Positions 27,477-36,695 of a DNA stretch of 64,000 nucleotides are shown here, in pieces. A program made the position numbers and the translations under genes. The notes below the pieces were generated by a model. It was not told where the DNA came from. It made no database searches and saw only the letters and a list, made by a program, of their open reading frames with translations. Source of the stretch: Streptomyces sp. GKU 895 (GTDB taxonomy: Bacteria > Actinomycetota > Actinomycetes > Streptomycetales > Streptomycetaceae); assembly GCA_002027195.1 (NCBI GenBank), contig MWJO01000019.1, positions 33,969 through 97,968 on the forward strand, in the 5' to 3' direction. Within the stretch, counting starts at the first letter, position 1. Every line of letters starts with the position of its first letter.

Positions 27477-28685
27477 TTGACCAGTTCGAACTCACGCCGT
27501 TCCGTCCTCAGATCGGCCCTCGCCGTGGGCGGAGTCGCCGTCTCCGCCACCGTGGTCTCCGCCGGCGACGCCGCCGCCGTGGCGGCCGACGCCGGCTGGG
27601 TGAACGTGAAGGACCACGGTGCCAAGGGGGACGGCACCACCGACGACACCGCCGCGATCCAGGCGGCACTCGACGCCTGCCAGGCCGGCAACGTCACCGT
27701 CCTCCCGGCAGGGGTGTACCGCACGAGCGCTCCCCTGCGCATCGGCCCCTACGTGACCCTCCAGGGCTCGCACGCCGGCGGAGAGGCCCAGCCGGGCGCC
27801 GAGAACCCGGTGGTCGGCATCCGCCCCCTTCCGTCGTTCAAGGGAAACGCGGTCGTCGAGATCCTGGACCAGCAGCTGGGCGGCTACTCCCGCCCGGCCA
27901 ACGCGCAGCGCATCTTCTCCCTGAGCATCGACGGGTCCGACCTGCCCCGCTCCGGGGCGGAGATCGACGGCATCCGTGCGACCGGGCAGATCCAGCACCT
28001 CCAGCTCCGGGACGTCCATGTCCGCTCCGTCACCGGCATCGGGATCAACACCTGGTACAACTTCAACGCCACGGGCGGCCCCCAGGCCCCGTTCTGCCTG
28101 CACTACGACCGCGTCTCCGTGCTGTGGACCGGCTCCCACGGCATCGTCCTGAACAACTCCACCGACTCCGTCTTCCACGACGTGTACGTCCTGGGCGCCG
28201 GCGGCTGCGGCTGGTGGATGTCGGGCGCGGGCAACTCCTCCTTCACCAGCTGCCGGGCGGAGTGGTCGAAGCAGCACGGATTCGACCTCGAGTCCGTGCC
28301 GGGAGTGATCCGGATGGTCGCGTGCTCCACCGACCGCAACGGCTGGTACGGCATGTACGTCCACGCGACGGGCACCACCGGGGTCCTCATGCTGTCGGCC
28401 ACCCAGCTCACCCGGGACGGCAAGAACAACGGCACCGGTGGCGGCGGCTACGCGGGCCTGGGCGTGGCGAGCTCACAGTGCAAGGTCATCGCCGACGGAC
28501 TCGTGGTCCTCACGGGCAAGGACGACGACGGAACGGGCGTGGCGAGCCCCCAGTACGGCGTACGGGCCGACTACTCCGCCTACGTCGTGGTCAACTCGGG
28601 CCATCTCCAGGGAGTCTCGTCCCCCTGGCAGAACGGCACCGGCAACACGAAGTTCGTCAAGGGAACCCTCGTGGGCACGGGCTGA
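27477..28685 (+). CDS. Tat-exported right-handed beta-helix protein (pectate lyase superfamily)
   Basis: A protein of 402 residues. I choose TTG 27477 because GGGGGG lies 7 bases upstream, while the longer GTG start has no ribosome site. The N-terminus SRRSVLRSALAVGGVAVSA is a twin-arginine signal. The mature part begins WVNVKDHGAKGDGTTDDTAAI, the hallmark of the Pectate_lyase_3 family, followed by beta-helix turns (GIRATGQIQHLQLRDVHVRS, TGIGINTWYNFN). Such proteins cleave or bind acidic polysaccharides and are also found as phage tailspikes. Divergent from a polymer synthase operon that includes UDP-glucuronate synthesis, it may process the same uronate-containing polymer. Catalytic residues cannot be named. 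Confidence 0.75.
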   Translation: MTSSNSRRSVLRSALAVGGVAVSATVVSAGDAAAVAADAGWVNVKDHGAKGDGTTDDTAAIQAALDACQAGNVTVLPAGVYRTSAPLRIGPYVTLQGSHAGGEAQPGAENPVVGIRPLPSFKGNAVVEILDQQLGGYSRPANAQRIFSLSIDGSDLPRSGAEIDGIRATGQIQHLQLRDVHVRSVTGIGINTWYNFNATGGPQAPFCLHYDRVSVLWTGSHGIVLNNSTDSVFHDVYVLGAGGCGWWMSGAGNSSFTSCRAEWSKQHGFDLESVPGVIRMVACSTDRNGWYGMYVHATGTTGVLMLSATQLTRDGKNNGTGGGGYAGLGVASSQCKVIADGLVVLTGKDDDGTGVASPQYGVRADYSAYVVVNSGHLQGVSSPWQNGTGNTKFVKGTLVGTG

Positions 28686-28694
28686 CCAGACGCC

Positions 28695-28735
28695 CTGCCG
28701 GGAGCGGCCGTTCAGCAGCAGCCCGCTCCCGGCAG
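28695..28735. terminator. Bidirectional terminator between the beta-helix gene and truA
   Basis: CTGCCGGGAGCGG (28695-28707) pairs perfectly with CCGCTCCCGGCAG (28723-28735). The truA stop at 28712 lies in the loop, so the last truA codons form one arm. Confidence 0.75.
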
Positions 28736-29569
28736 CGTCCGCCGGTTCCGCGCCTCCCTGTTCCGCGCGGCCAGCAACTCGTCGGCCGGATACCCGACCT
28801 CCTCCAAGGTCAGCCCATGCGGCCGTACGACGTGCACGGCGGAGTCCCTGACCCCCGCGGCCAGCACCTTCCCCGGCCAGTCGCTCGCCCGATGCCCGTC
28901 CCCCACGAACAGCAGCGCCCCGATCAGCGACCGCACCATGTTGTGGCAGAAGGCGTCCGCGCGCACGGTGGCGGTGATGATCCCGTCCTCGCCCTTGCGC
29001 AGGCTCAGTTCCTGGAGGGTACGGATCGTCGTCGCCCCCTCCCGCTTCTTGCAGTACGCGGCGAAGTCGTGCTCCCCCAGCAGCCGTTCGGCGGCCTCGT
29101 TCATGGCGTCGACGTCAAGCGGCCAGTCGTGCCAGAGCACGTGATTGCGCAGCAACGGATCCACCCCACCGGGGTTGTCGGTCACCCGGTACGCGTACCG
29201 CCGCCACACCGCCGAGAACCGCGCGTTGAACCCGCTCGGCGCCTCCCGCAGCGCCCACACCCGCACGTCCTTCGGCAACCGCCCGGCCAGCCGCTTGAGC
29301 AGCTTCTCGTGGTGCTCGCGCCAGACCGCCTCCGGCAGATCGACATGGGCCACCTGCCCCCGGGCGTGCACCCCGGCGTCGGTCCGCCCGGCCACGGTCA
29401 GCTCGTACGTCGTACCGCCCGACCGCGTCACCGTCCGCAGGGCATCCTCGATCTCCCCCTGCACGGTCCGCCGGCCCCCGGCCTGCTTGGCCCACCCGGA
29501 GAACTCCGTCCCGTCGTAGGACAGGTCGAGGCGGACACGGACGTAACCGGGCGCTGCTTCATCACTCAC
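28712..29569 (-). CDS. truA: tRNA pseudouridine synthase A
   Basis: Makes pseudouridine at positions 38-40 of the tRNA anticodon stem. A protein of 285 residues with [17 protein letters not shown], the catalytic aspartate in [33 protein letters not shown] and [14 protein letters not shown]. The start is GTG 29569. It follows rplQ after a hairpin and is the usual last gene of the rpsM-rpoA-rplQ cluster in Streptomyces. The short C-terminal tail ends in a Cys pair and is formed by terminator DNA. Confidence 0.94.
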   Translation of the reverse strand: MSDEAAPGYVRVRLDLSYDGTEFSGWAKQAGGRRTVQGEIEDALRTVTRSGGTTYELTVAGRTDAGVHARGQVAHVDLPEAVWREHHEKLLKRLAGRLPKDVRVWALREAPSGFNARFSAVWRRYAYRVTDNPGGVDPLLRNHVLWHDWPLDVDAMNEAAERLLGEHDFAAYCKKREGATTIRTLQELSLRKGEDGIITATVRADAFCHNMVRSLIGALLFVGDGHRASDWPGKVLAAGVRDSAVHVVRPHGLTLEEVGYPADELLAARNREARNRRTLPGAGCC

Positions 29570-29594
29570 GTACAGATCCTCTCAGGTACACGAA

Positions 29595-29628
29595 AGCGGG
29601 CCCGCTCCCCGAAAGGAACGGACCCGCT
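29595..29628 (-). terminator. Hairpin after rplQ
   Basis: AGCGGGCCCG and CGGACCCGCT pair with one mismatch around a 14-base loop, 19 bases past the rplQ stop. On the minus strand it is followed by TTTCGTG, so partial termination before truA is likely. Confidence 0.65.
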
Positions 29629-29646
29629 CAACGCTCAGGCAGAGCC

Positions 29647-30159
29647 TCAGGCGTCCTTGGACTCCTCGGCGGCAGCGTCCTCGGCCTCGTCGGCCTTGGT
29701 CGTGTCGACCTTGGTCTCCTCGGCAGCCGGAGCGGCCTCGGCGTCCTTCGCGGCGCGCTTGGTGGCGGCCTCGGCCTCACCCGTCGCCTGCTGCGCGACC
29801 GTCAGCGCCTCGACCAGCTCGATGACAGCCATGGGCGCGTTGTCGCCACGGCGGTTACCGATCTTGGTGATACGGGTGTAGCCACCCGGACGGTTCTCGT
29901 ACCGCGGGCCGATCTCGGTGAAGAGCGTGTGCACGACGCTCTTGTCCGTGATGACCTGGAGCACCTGGCGGCGGTTGTGAAGGTCGCCCTTCTTCGCCTT
30001 GGTCACCAGACGCTCGGCGTACGGCCGCAGACGGCGGGCCTTCGCCTCGGTGGTGGTGATGCGGCCGTGCTCGAAGAGCGACTTCGCGAGGTTCGCGAGG
30101 AGCAGCTTCTCGTGCGCGGCGCTGCCGCCCAGACGGGCACCCTTGGTGGGCTTCGGCAT
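29647..30159 (-). CDS. rplQ: Ribosomal protein L17
   Basis: A 170-residue 50S protein. The core [20 protein letters not shown] to [21 protein letters not shown] is the universal L17 domain. The last 50 residues are an acidic, alanine-rich tail ([19 protein letters not shown]) that is usual in Streptomyces L17 and absent from E. coli. Start ATG 30159. It follows rpoA by 96 bases; that gap contains only the L17 ribosome site and no obvious promoter. Confidence 0.97.
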   Translation of the reverse strand: MPKPTKGARLGGSAAHEKLLLANLAKSLFEHGRITTTEAKARRLRPYAERLVTKAKKGDLHNRRQVLQVITDKSVVHTLFTEIGPRYENRPGGYTRITKIGNRRGDNAPMAVIELVEALTVAQQATGEAEAATKRAAKDAEAAPAAEETKVDTTKADEAEDAAAEESKDA

Positions 30160-30255
30160 TGTTCTTCTCCTGTGTGTCTGCCCCGGCCGTATCAGGTACC
30201 GGGGTCAGGAACCCGATGAGCGGATGCTCACCGGCAACGACCGATCACGTACTGA

Positions 30256-31278
30256 TCAGTACTGCTCGGTCTCCACGAAACCCGCGTCCGCGTCGTCGTC
30301 GGCGCCGAAGGCGTCGGCGGCGGCCGTGGGGTCGAATCCGGGCGGGCTGTCCTTGAGGGCCAGGCCCATGCCGGCCAGCTTCGCCTTGACCTCGTCGATG
30401 GACTTCGCACCGAAGTTGCGGATGTCCAGGAGGTCGGCCTCGGAGCGGGCGACGAGCTCACCCACGGAGTGGATGCCCTCACGCTTGAGGCAGTTGTAGG
30501 AGCGGACCGTGAGCTCCAGCTCCTCGATCGGCAGCGCGAGGTCGGCGGCCAGGGCGGCGTCCGTGGGGGACGGGCCCATGTCGATGCCCTCGGCGTCGAT
30601 GTTCAGCTCGCGGGCGAGACCGAACAACTCGACCAGCGTCTTACCGGCGGACGCCATGGCGTCACGCGGCCGCATGGCCTGCTTGGTCTCGACGTCGACG
30701 ATCAGCTTGTCGAAGTCGGTGCGCTGCTCGACACGGGTCGCCTCGACCTTGTAGGTGACCTTGAGAACCGGCGAGTAGATGGAGTCGACCGGGATACGGC
30801 CGATCTCCTGGCCCACCTGCTTGTTCTGCACGGCGGAGACGTAACCGCGGCCACGCTCGACCGTCAGCTCCATCTCCAGCTTGCCCTTGCCGTTGAGCGT
30901 GGCGAGGACCAGGTCGGGGTTGTGCACCTCGACACCGGCCGGGGGCGCGATGTCGGCGGCGGTGACCAGACCCGGGCCCTGCTTGCGCAGGTACATCACG
31001 ACCGGCTCGTCGTGCTCCGAGGAGACGACCAGCTGCTTGATGTTGAGGATCAGGTCGGTGACGTCCTCCTTGACGCCCGGCACGGTGGTGAACTCGTGCA
31101 GGACGCCGTCGATGCGGATGCTGGTGACAGCAGCGCCGGGGATCGACGACAGGAGGGTACGGCGCAGGGAGTTGCCGAGGGTGTAGCCGAAGCCCGGCTC
31201 CAGCGGCTCGATCACGAACCGGGAGCGGAACTCGTCGACGACCTCTTCGGTCAACGAGGGACGCTGAGCGATCAGCAT
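30256..31278 (-). CDS. rpoA: RNA polymerase alpha subunit
   Basis: A protein of 340 residues. The N-terminal assembly domain has [20 protein letters not shown] and VNP-like contacts; the C-terminal domain (about 245-315) has [20 protein letters not shown], with Arg and Cys positions that contact UP elements and activators, and [17 protein letters not shown] 20-residue acidic tail follows. Start ATG 31278. It is 119 bases downstream of rpsK, with a hairpin between, so its level may be partly uncoupled from the r-protein genes. Confidence 0.97.
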   Translation of the reverse strand: MLIAQRPSLTEEVVDEFRSRFVIEPLEPGFGYTLGNSLRRTLLSSIPGAAVTSIRIDGVLHEFTTVPGVKEDVTDLILNIKQLVVSSEHDEPVVMYLRKQGPGLVTAADIAPPAGVEVHNPDLVLATLNGKGKLEMELTVERGRGYVSAVQNKQVGQEIGRIPVDSIYSPVLKVTYKVEATRVEQRTDFDKLIVDVETKQAMRPRDAMASAGKTLVELFGLARELNIDAEGIDMGPSPTDAALAADLALPIEELELTVRSYNCLKREGIHSVGELVARSEADLLDIRNFGAKSIDEVKAKLAGMGLALKDSPPGFDPTAAADAFGADDDADAGFVETEQY

Positions 31279-31337
31279 GTTGCGTTCCTTCTGTCAGGGG
31301 CGCCCGCTATTTGACGCCCTGATATGGGACAAGGGTA

Positions 31338-31371
31338 CGGGCGATACGGCCCCGAAGAGCCGTACCGCCCG
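31338..31371 (-). terminator. Hairpin between rpsK and rpoA
   Basis: Arms 31338-31350 and 31359-31371 (CGGGCGATACGGC and GCCGTACCGCCCG) pair with one mismatch. The site is followed on the minus strand by a second weaker stem (TCAGGG...CCCTGA, 31296-31324). It is best read as an attenuator or processing site inside the operon. Confidence 0.5.
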
Positions 31372-31397
31372 AAAACCTCAGACCAGGCAGCCGTGCG

Positions 31398-31802
31398 TCA
31401 GACGCGGCGGCGCTTGGGCGGACGGCAGCCGTTGTGCGGGGTGGGCGTGACGTCCTGGATGGAGCCGACCTCGAGACCGGTCGCCTGAAGCGAACGGATG
31501 GCGGTCTCGCGACCGGAACCCGGACCCTTCACGAAGACGTCGACCTTGCGCATGCCGTGCTCCTGCGCGCGGCGGGCGGCCGACTCGGCGGCCATCTGCG
31601 CGGCGAAGGGGGTGGACTTGCGCGAGCCCTTGAAGCCGACGTGGCCGGCGGAGGCCCAGGAGATCACGTTGCCCGAGGGGTCCGTGATCGAGACGATCGT
31701 GTTGTTGAACGTGCTCTTGATGTGCGCGTGGCCGTGAGCGACGTTCTTCTTTTCCTTGCGGCGCACCTTCTTGGCAGCGCCCTGACGACCCTTGGGGGGC
31801 AT
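31398..31802 (-). CDS. rpsK: Ribosomal protein S11
   Basis: A 134-residue protein of the 30S platform that lines the E site next to S7. Recognised from [39 protein letters not shown] and the end [18 protein letters not shown]. Start ATG 31802, 70 bases after rpsM. The N-terminal basic stretch [15 protein letters not shown] is normal for the family. Confidence 0.97.
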   Translation of the reverse strand: MPPKGRQGAAKKVRRKEKKNVAHGHAHIKSTFNNTIVSITDPSGNVISWASAGHVGFKGSRKSTPFAAQMAAESAARRAQEHGMRKVDVFVKGPGSGRETAIRSLQATGLEVGSIQDVTPTPHNGCRPPKRRRV

Positions 31803-31872
31803 CTACAAACTCCTACGGGGAGGTGGTCGGTCCTACAGCGAAGACCGCTGATGAAGCGTTGTCCGCTGAGGA

Positions 31873-32253
31873 CTACTTCTTGCCCGGCTTCTTCTTACCG
31901 GCGATGGCGCGACGCGGGCCCTTGCGGGTGCGGGCGTTCGTGCTCGTACGCTGACCGCGGACGGGCAGACCACGACGGTGACGGAGACCCTGGTAGCAGC
32001 CGATCTCGACCTTGCGGCGGATGTCGGCCTGGATCTCGCGACGGAGGTCACCCTCGGTCTTGATGTTGTTGTCGACGTACTCACGAATCGCGACGAGCTG
32101 CTCCTCGGAGAGGTCGCGAACGCGGGTGTTCGGGTCGATACCGGTCTCGGCCAGCGTCTGCTGGGAGAGGGTCCGGCCGATGCCGAACACGTAGGTGAGG
32201 GCGACCTCCACGCGCTTGTCGCGCGGGATGTCAACACCGGAAACGCGTGCCAT
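31873..32253 (-). CDS. rpsM: Ribosomal protein S13
   Basis: A 126-residue protein of the 30S head that bridges to the 50S subunit. Recognised from [20 protein letters not shown], the H2TH-like [29 protein letters not shown] and the basic tail [13 protein letters not shown]. The start is ATG 32253. The 194-base gap to rpmJ (32254-32447) shows no gene and no convincing terminator. Confidence 0.97.
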   Translation of the reverse strand: MARVSGVDIPRDKRVEVALTYVFGIGRTLSQQTLAETGIDPNTRVRDLSEEQLVAIREYVDNNIKTEGDLRREIQADIRRKVEIGCYQGLRHRRGLPVRGQRTSTNARTRKGPRRAIAGKKKPGKK

Positions 32254-32447
32254 TCAATGGCTCCTGGTGATCTTCGGAGGTCTTCCGCAGAACCGGCTCC
32301 CAGCCGCCGTACCAGGTACGAACTGGGTCCTCGGCCTCCGAACCGAGGGTGTCAGACGACGTACGCCGCCTGGGTCCTGCGTATGAACAAATTCAGCTCG
32401 CGTCGCGCGAATCTCTGCGATGTCGATGCAGAGGGATTGGTCGTGCG

Positions 32448-32561
32448 TCAGCCCTGGCGCTGCTTGTGGCGCGGGTTCTCGCAGATGACCATGACCCGAC
32501 CGTGACGGCGGATCACCCTGCACTTGTCGCAGATCTTCTTGACGCTCGGCTTGACCTTCAT
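32448..32561 (-). CDS. rpmJ: Ribosomal protein L36, zinc-binding type
   Basis: A 37-residue protein, too short for common gene-length cut-offs. It begins [19 protein letters not shown] and ends in [11 protein letters not shown], so the CxxC...C...H zinc site is complete. L36 sits in domain VI region of 23S rRNA. Start ATG 32561 with GAGAACCTCACCA upstream. It lies between infA and rpsM, the standard order. Streptomyces often carry a second, zinc-free L36 elsewhere that replaces this one under zinc limitation. Confidence 0.96.
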   Translation of the reverse strand: MKVKPSVKKICDKCRVIRRHGRVMVICENPRHKQRQG

Positions 32562-32620
32562 TGGTGAGGTTCTCCGGGTCAGTGCCACCACCCCGTCCGA
32601 GGACGGGATGCGGGCAAGAT

Positions 32621-32842
32621 CTACTTGTAGCGGTAGACGATCCGGCCACGCGTCAGGTCGTACGGAGACAGCTCCACCACGACCCGGTCGTCAGGGAGGA
32701 TGCGGATGTAGTGCATACGCATCTTGCCGCTGATGTGTGCCAGGACCTGGTGGCCGTTCTGGAGCTCGACCTTGAACATGGCGTTCGGAAGAGACTCGAC
32801 GACAGTGCCCTCGATCTCGATGGCACCTTGCTTCTTGGCCAC
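32621..32842 (-). CDS. infA: Translation initiation factor IF-1
   Basis: A 73-residue OB-fold protein that binds the A site of the 30S subunit during initiation. Recognised from [20 protein letters not shown] and [20 protein letters not shown]. The start is GTG 32842, with GAAGGGCGAAGC just upstream; a longer frame upstream has no conserved sequence. A TAGACT hexamer at about 32941-32936 on the minus strand, with a weak TTCGTC 18 bases before it, may be the promoter of infA-rpmJ-rpsM. Confidence 0.97.
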   Translation of the reverse strand: MAKKQGAIEIEGTVVESLPNAMFKVELQNGHQVLAHISGKMRMHYIRILPDDRVVVELSPYDLTRGRIVYRYK

Positions 32843-33025
32843 GCTTCGCCCTTCGAATCGACTACCTTGATCGACTCCCGCACCTTTTCCCTTACGGGTG
32901 CATGCGGACATGCGGGTGCACGAGAGCCGACGAGTCAGTCTACGTCAGCGCACCCGGAAAGACGAATCGAGGAAGAATGCCCCGGCGAGGAGATCCTTAA
33001 GCACGCCGGGTACGCAGACGCCGGT

Positions 33026-33070
33026 AAGGGGCGCGGGGAACTGCGCGACCAGCCCCCACGCACCCGCAGC
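33026..33070. repeat. Dispersed intergenic repeat, copy 2
   Basis: AAGGGGCGCGGGGAACTGCG and the following CGACCAGCC...CGCACCCGCAGC match the copy at 14744-14790 apart from a few bases in the middle. It lies between the map stop and infA. Confidence 0.7.
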
Positions 33071-33081
33071 CGTCATACGAC

Positions 33082-33918
33082 CTATGCGAGCGGATCCGGA
33101 GCAGCAACCACGCCATACTCCGCGAGCTTCGCCTTACCCCCGTCGGGAGCGGTAAGCACCAGCGGCCCATCCACCGTGAGCGCCACCGAGTGCTCCCAGT
33201 GAGACGACCACGTGCCGTCCGTGGTGATGACCGTCCAGTCGTCCGACAGCACCTCGGTCCGAGGCGTGCCCAGCGACACCATCGGCTCGATCGCGAGGCA
33301 GAACCCGGGGACCAGCTTCGGGCCCTTGCCCCGGCGCCGGTCGACGTAGTTCAGCAGGTGCGGGTCCATGTGCATCTCGGTGCCGATGCCGTGGCCGCCG
33401 TAGTCCTCGATGATCCCGTACTTGCCGCCGCCCGGCTTCGGCTGGCGGCGGATGTACGTCTCGATGGCGCGGGAGACGTCGACGAGGCGGTTGCCCTGCT
33501 TCACGGCGGCGATACCGGCCCACATCGACTCCTCGGTCACCCGGGAGAGCTCGATCAGCTCCGGGGCGTGACCCGAGCCCACGAAGGCCGTGAAGGCCGC
33601 GTCGCCGTGCCAGCCGTCGACGATCGCGCCGGCGTCGATGGAGATGATGTCGCCGTCCTTGAGGACGACCTCGTCGGAGGGGATGCCGTGGACGACGACC
33701 TCGTTGACGGAGGTGCAGATCGTCGCGGGGAAGCCGCCGTACCCGAGGAAGTTCGACTTCGCGCCGTGCTCGGCGATCACCTTGCGCGCGACCTCGTCGA
33801 GGTCCTTGGTGCTGGCGCCGGGGACCGCGGCCTCACGCGTGGCCGCGTGGATGGCGGCGACGACAAGGCCCGCCTCACGCATCTTGGCGATCTGCTCGGG
33901 GCTCTTGATCTGCACCAT
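33082..33918 (-). CDS. map: Type I methionine aminopeptidase
   Basis: Removes N-terminal methionine from new proteins. A protein of 278 residues with the five metal ligands in DAGAIVDGWHGDAAFTAFVG (two Asp), GGHGIGTEMHMDP (His), AIEPMVSLG (Glu) and WSSHWEHSVALTV (Glu). The start is ATG 33918. It is placed after adk as in many bacteria, but an internal hairpin in the 99-base gap separates them. No N-terminal zinc finger is present. The C-terminal tail of about 12 residues is lineage-specific. Confidence 0.96.
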   Translation of the reverse strand: MVQIKSPEQIAKMREAGLVVAAIHAATREAAVPGASTKDLDEVARKVIAEHGAKSNFLGYGGFPATICTSVNEVVVHGIPSDEVVLKDGDIISIDAGAIVDGWHGDAAFTAFVGSGHAPELIELSRVTEESMWAGIAAVKQGNRLVDVSRAIETYIRRQPKPGGGKYGIIEDYGGHGIGTEMHMDPHLLNYVDRRRGKGPKLVPGFCLAIEPMVSLGTPRTEVLSDDWTVITTDGTWSSHWEHSVALTVDGPLVLTAPDGGKAKLAEYGVVAAPDPLA

Positions 33919-33968
33919 GGGGTCCTGCGCTCTCCGTGACTCGACGGGTTCGGGTTACCTACACAACA

Positions 33969-34006
33969 GTACGGCCGTGCAGTCCCTCAGGACTCCACGG
34001 CCGTAC
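33969..34006 (-). terminator. Hairpin between adk and map
   Basis: GTACGGCCGTG (33969-33979) pairs perfectly with CACGGCCGTAC (33996-34006); AGTCC and GGACT inside extend the stem. It starts 11 bases after the adk stop. On the minus strand it is followed by TGTTGTGTAGG, a modest T-rich stretch. Confidence 0.65.
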
Positions 34007-34017
34007 CTGGACGACGA

Positions 34018-34680
34018 CTACTGGTCGTCGCCCTCACGCTTCAGCGCGGCCAGCGCACGAGTGGTGACCTCGTCCACCGGACCCATGGCCTCGATCGTCA
34101 CCACCAGGCCCTGGGCCTTGTAGTAGTCGATGATCGGCTCGGTCTGCGTGTGGTAGACCTCCAGCCGCGTCCGGACGGTGGCCTCGGAGTCGTCGTCACG
34201 CTGGTACAGCTCGCCGCCGCAGACGTCGCAGACGCCTTCCTTGGCGGGCTTCTTGTACGAGACGTGGAAGACGTGCGCGGAGTCGTTGCGGCAGATGCGC
34301 CGGCCGGCGATCCGCTTGACGACCTCCTCCTCCGGGGCCTCCAGGTCGAGCACGGCGTCCAGCTTGATGCCCTCGGTGTTCAGCAGCTCGTCCAGCGCCT
34401 CGGCCTGCGAGACGTTCCGCGGGAAGCCGTCCAGGAGGAAGCCGTTCTCGGCGTCCGCCTGCTCCATACGGTCCTTGGCCATCGCGATGGTCACCTCGTC
34501 GGGGACGAGGTTGCCGGCGTCCATGTAGGACTTCGCGAGTTTGCCGAGCTCCGTCTGCTGGCTGATGTTGGCGCGGAACAGGTCGCCCGTGGAGATGTGC
34601 GGGACACGCAGTTTCTCGGCGAGGCGCGTGGCCTGCGTTCCCTTTCCGGCACCAGGCGGCCCGACGAGGACGATTCGCAT
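34018..34680 (-). CDS. adk: Adenylate kinase
   Basis: Interconverts ATP, ADP and AMP. A protein of 220 residues with the P-loop RIVLVGPPGAGKGTQA, the AMP-binding segment HISTGDLFRANI, FLLDGFPRNVSQAEAL and a long LID domain. The LID has one Cys followed by two His (CRNDSAHVFH) and then a CDVC pair, a variant of the zinc-binding LID of Gram-positive enzymes. The start ATG 34680 shares one base with the secY stop (TGATG), so the two genes are coupled, as is usual. Confidence 0.96.
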   Translation of the reverse strand: MRIVLVGPPGAGKGTQATRLAEKLRVPHISTGDLFRANISQQTELGKLAKSYMDAGNLVPDEVTIAMAKDRMEQADAENGFLLDGFPRNVSQAEALDELLNTEGIKLDAVLDLEAPEEEVVKRIAGRRICRNDSAHVFHVSYKKPAKEGVCDVCGGELYQRDDDSEATVRTRLEVYHTQTEPIIDYYKAQGLVVTIEAMGPVDEVTTRALAALKREGDDQ

Positions 34681-35993
34681 CAGCGGAGGAACCCTTCGTA
34701 ATTGCGCTGCTGGAGCTGGCTCTCGATCTGCTTCACCGTCTCGAGACCGACACCCACGATGATCAGGATGCTGGTACCGCCGAAGGGGAAGTTCTGGTTT
34801 GCCCCGAAACCAACCAACGCCATCGTCGGGACGAGAGCAATCAGGCCCAAGTACAGCGAACCCGGCCAGGTGATCCGGTTGAGCACGTACGACAGGTACT
34901 CAGCGGTCGGTCGGCCAGCCCGGATGCCCGGGATGAAGCCACCATACTTCTTCATGTTGTCGGCGACTTCCTCGGGGTTGAACGAGATAGCCACGTAGAA
35001 GAAGGCGAAGAAAACGATGAGCAAGAAGTACATCGTGATGTAGATCGGGTGGTCGCCCTTGGTCAGGTTGGTCTCGATCCACGTCTTCCAGCTCGACGTT
35101 CCACTCGAGAACTGCGCGATCAGAGCCGGGATGTAGAGCAGCGACGACGCGAAGATGACGGGGATCACACCCGCCTGGTTCACCTTCAGCGGGATGTACG
35201 TCGACGTGCCGCCGTAGGCGCGGCGGCCGATCATCCGCTTCGCGTACTGAACCGGGATGCGGCGCTGGGCCTGCTCGACGAAGACCACCAGGCCGACCAT
35301 GACCAGGCCGACCGCGATGACGGTGCCGAACTCGATCCAGCCGTCGGCCAGGGTGCCGGACTTCTTGATGGCCCACAGCGCGGACGGGAAGGTCGCGGCG
35401 ATCGAGATGAACATCAGGATCGACATGCCGTTGCCGATGCCGCGGTCGGTGATGAGCTCACCGAGCCACATGACGACGGCCGTACCCGCGGTCATGGTGA
35501 CGACCATGACGATCGTGGTGAAGATCGAGCGGTCCGGGACGATGCCCGAAGCGGCCGTGCAGCCGGAGAAGAGGGCGCCGCTGCGGGCGGTGGCGACGAG
35601 GCCGGTGCCCTGCAGGATGGCGAGCGCGACGGTCAGGTAACGCGTGTACTGCGTGATCTTCGCCGTACCGGCCTGGCCCTCCTTCTTGAGGGCTTCCAGA
35701 CGCGGGATCACGACGGTCAGCAGCTGCAGGATGATGCTCGCCGTGATGTACGGCATGATCCCCAGCGCGAAGATCGTGATCTGCAGCAGCGCGCCACCGC
35801 TGAACATGTTGACCAGACCGAAGAGGCCCTGGTTCGCGGACGCCTCGTCCACGCACTGCTGGACGGACTTGTAGTCGACGCCCGGGATCGGGATGTGGGT
35901 ACCGACCCGGTACACCACGATGATGCCCAGCGTGAAGAGGAGCTTCTTGCGCAGGTCGGGCGTCTTGAACGCCCGGGCGAACGCGGTGAGCAC
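34680..35993 (-). CDS. secY: Protein translocase subunit SecY
   Basis: The ten-segment channel of the Sec translocon. A protein of 437 residues with AFKTPDLRKKLLFTLGIIVV, the plug and pore regions, KKEGQAGTAKITQYTRYLTV and the C-terminal signature GIRAGRPTAEYLSYVLNRIT. The start is GTG 35993, with a strong GCAGGAGGCACC site. A promoter candidate lies at 36050-36077 and a terminator closes the spc operon upstream, so secY-adk probably form a separate transcript. Confidence 0.96.
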   Translation of the reverse strand: MLTAFARAFKTPDLRKKLLFTLGIIVVYRVGTHIPIPGVDYKSVQQCVDEASANQGLFGLVNMFSGGALLQITIFALGIMPYITASIILQLLTVVIPRLEALKKEGQAGTAKITQYTRYLTVALAILQGTGLVATARSGALFSGCTAASGIVPDRSIFTTIVMVVTMTAGTAVVMWLGELITDRGIGNGMSILMFISIAATFPSALWAIKKSGTLADGWIEFGTVIAVGLVMVGLVVFVEQAQRRIPVQYAKRMIGRRAYGGTSTYIPLKVNQAGVIPVIFASSLLYIPALIAQFSSGTSSWKTWIETNLTKGDHPIYITMYFLLIVFFAFFYVAISFNPEEVADNMKKYGGFIPGIRAGRPTAEYLSYVLNRITWPGSLYLGLIALVPTMALVGFGANQNFPFGGTSILIIVGVGLETVKQIESQLQQRNYEGFLR

Positions 35994-36049
35994 GGTGCCT
36001 CCTGCGACCCCCGCGCTACTGCGTCAAGGGTGACGGTCTTGAGGTTCGA

Positions 36050-36077
36050 CGGATACAGACGAATGCATAACGGTCAA
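36050..36077 (-). promoter_or_regulatory. Candidate secY promoter
   Basis: On the minus strand TTGACC (36077-36072) and TATCCG (36055-36050) are 16 bases apart, about 60 bases upstream of the secY start and downstream of a strong terminator. Confidence 0.45.
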
Positions 36078-36168
36078 CTGCCGCTCAGGGTGCCTCAAGT
36101 GAAGCGCCCTGTGAAAGTGGGCAGTGCAGGCCACCTTACCGGCGAGACTGCCACCCTAGGAACGACCA

Positions 36169-36202
36169 ACCGGGGATACCCCTTTTGTGGGGTATCCCCG
36201 GT
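36169..36202 (-). terminator. Terminator after rplO
   Basis: A perfect 14-base-pair stem, ACCGGGGATACCCC (36169-36182) with GGGGTATCCCCGGT (36189-36202), and a TTTTGT loop, 36 bases after the rplO stop. It probably ends the spc operon before secY. Confidence 0.8.
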
Positions 36203-36237
36203 CGGGATCGCTCAAGTCATCGAGACGCCTGAGTGGT

Positions 36238-36693
36238 TCAGACGAGCTCGGTGACGGTGCCGCCGGCGGCGGTGATCTTCTCCTTGGCGGAGCCGGAGAC
36301 GGCGTCGACCGTCACCTGCAGCGCCACGGAGATCTCACCCTGGCCGAGGACCTTGACGAGGCTGTTCTTGCGAACGGCACCCTTGGCCACCAGACCCTCG
36401 ACCGTGACCTCGCCACCCTCGGGGTAGAGCGCGGCCAGCTTGTCGAGGTTCACGACCTGGTACTCGGTCTTGAACGGGTTCTTGAAGCCCTTCAGCTTCG
36501 GAAGACGCATGTGGAGCGGCATCTGGCCACCCTCGAAGCGCTCCGGAACCTGGTAACGGGCCTTCGTACCCTTGGTACCACGACCGGCCGTCTTACCCTT
36601 CGACGCCTCACCACGACCCACACGGGTCTTGGCGGTCTTGGCGCCCGGGGCGGGACGGAGGTTGTGGATCTTGAGCGGGTTGTTCTCCGCCAT
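36238..36693 (-). CDS. rplO: Ribosomal protein L15
   Basis: A 151-residue 50S protein important for late assembly. Recognised from [40 protein letters not shown] and [18 protein letters not shown]. Start ATG 36693, two bases after the rpmD stop, in the normal spc order L30-L15. A terminator follows it, so SecY is not in the same main transcript. Confidence 0.97.
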   Translation of the reverse strand: MAENNPLKIHNLRPAPGAKTAKTRVGRGEASKGKTAGRGTKGTKARYQVPERFEGGQMPLHMRLPKLKGFKNPFKTEYQVVNLDKLAALYPEGGEVTVEGLVAKGAVRKNSLVKVLGQGEISVALQVTVDAVSGSAKEKITAAGGTVTELV

Positions 36694-36695
36694 GA

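Noticed and set aside
27326..29881. An 851-codon plus-strand frame spanning the beta-helix gene and truA
   Set aside because: Out-of-frame reading of one gene and antisense of the next; no motif is present.
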